5,798 nt of DNA from contig DHWR01000233.1 in NCBI GenBank assembly GCA_002413265.1, forward strand, positions 3,911 to 9,708. Direction: 5' to 3'. Of this stretch, positions 5,758-5,798 are shown piece after piece. Both the position numbers and the translations under genes were made by a program. The DNA comes from Chloroflexi bacterium UBA5177. Lineage in GTDB: Bacteria; Chloroflexota; UBA5177. Each line of letters begins with the position of its first letter. Positions within the stretch are counted from its first letter, which is position 1. A model generated the notes under the pieces. The model had not been told where the DNA came from. It did not search any database and worked only from the letters and a program-made list of their open reading frames with translations.

Positions 5758-5798
5758 ATGCTACTCGTGATGGCGATCGCGTTTGAGGCACTCGTCGA
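5758..5798 (+). CDS. Possible start of a divergent gene, cut by the window edge
   Basis: An open frame starts at ATG 5758 (second in-frame ATG at 5770) and reads MLLVMAIAFEALV to the edge. It follows a good promoter candidate by about 10 bases, which would make it nearly leaderless. The opening is hydrophobic but too short to assign anything. The opposite strand has an equally open frame here ending DECLKRDRHHE and a stop at 5759-5761, which could be the tail of an upstream minus-strand gene. The call therefore rests mainly on the promoter. Confidence 0.25.
   Translation, partial: MLLVMAIAFEALV

Larger units (their letters stand above)
5465..5798. other. Regulatory-looking region upstream of the protease operon
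   Basis: This 334-base stretch has no convincing complete gene. It holds the operon leader, at least four short inverted repeats (5490-5504, 5522-5537, 5557-5570, 5653-5665), an 8-bp direct repeat CGACGGAT (5696-5703 and 5734-5741), and an AT-rich island at 5739-5760 that contrasts with the GC-rich surroundings. The right end may hold the start of a divergent plus-strand gene, or alternatively the tail of a minus-strand gene (stop TAG at 5759-5761); 40 bases are too few to decide. No strong minus-strand promoter for the operon was identified. Confidence 0.6.

Overview
The window is GC-rich, densely coded chromosomal DNA of an environmental bacterium. GTG starts, a Thr/Pro-rich linker in a secreted protein, and soluble trypsin-PDZ proteins next to a NarL-type regulator would fit Chloroflexota or a similar high-GC lineage. 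This is an inference from style only; no marker gene settles the taxonomy. There are no RNA genes, insertion sequences, CRISPR arrays or phage genes. The window looks like a signalling and surface-function neighbourhood, not a mobile island.

Layout. (1) 1-1064, minus strand: the 5' part of a membrane-anchored GGDEF-EAL protein that runs off the left edge. Its GGDEF signature is degenerate (GPDDF), but the RxxD inhibitory-site motif and the EAL motif are present. (2) 1065-1306: a divergent intergenic region with a good minus-strand sigma70-type promoter and weaker plus-strand elements. (3) 1307-2932, plus strand: a secreted 541-aa protein with a signal peptide, an Ig/IPT-like region, a Thr/Pro/Lys linker, an F5/8 type C (discoidin) domain and a FecR-like domain. 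(4) 2933-2997: a short convergent gap. (5) 2998-5464, minus strand: a tight three-gene operon, transcribed right to left. It encodes two paralogous trypsin-PDZ (HtrA-like) proteins without visible signal peptides and a LuxR/NarL-type regulator whose receiver domain has lost its phosphorylation residues. The junctions are a 2-nt gap and a 4-nt GTGA overlap. (6) 5465-5798: a 334-base region upstream of the operon with several inverted repeats. It also has a good plus-strand promoter near the right edge that may drive a gene starting at about 5758.

How it may work together (inference). The operon couples two apparently cytoplasmic PDZ proteases to a regulator that probably cannot be switched by phosphorylation, so its activity may be set by ligand binding, partner binding or proteolysis. 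The secreted protein has domains typical of carbohydrate or cell-surface binding. The divergent c-di-GMP-type protein could control when the surface protein is made. The two most unusual points are the protease pair plus pseudo-receiver regulator, and the FecR-discoidin surface protein beside a degenerate GGDEF.
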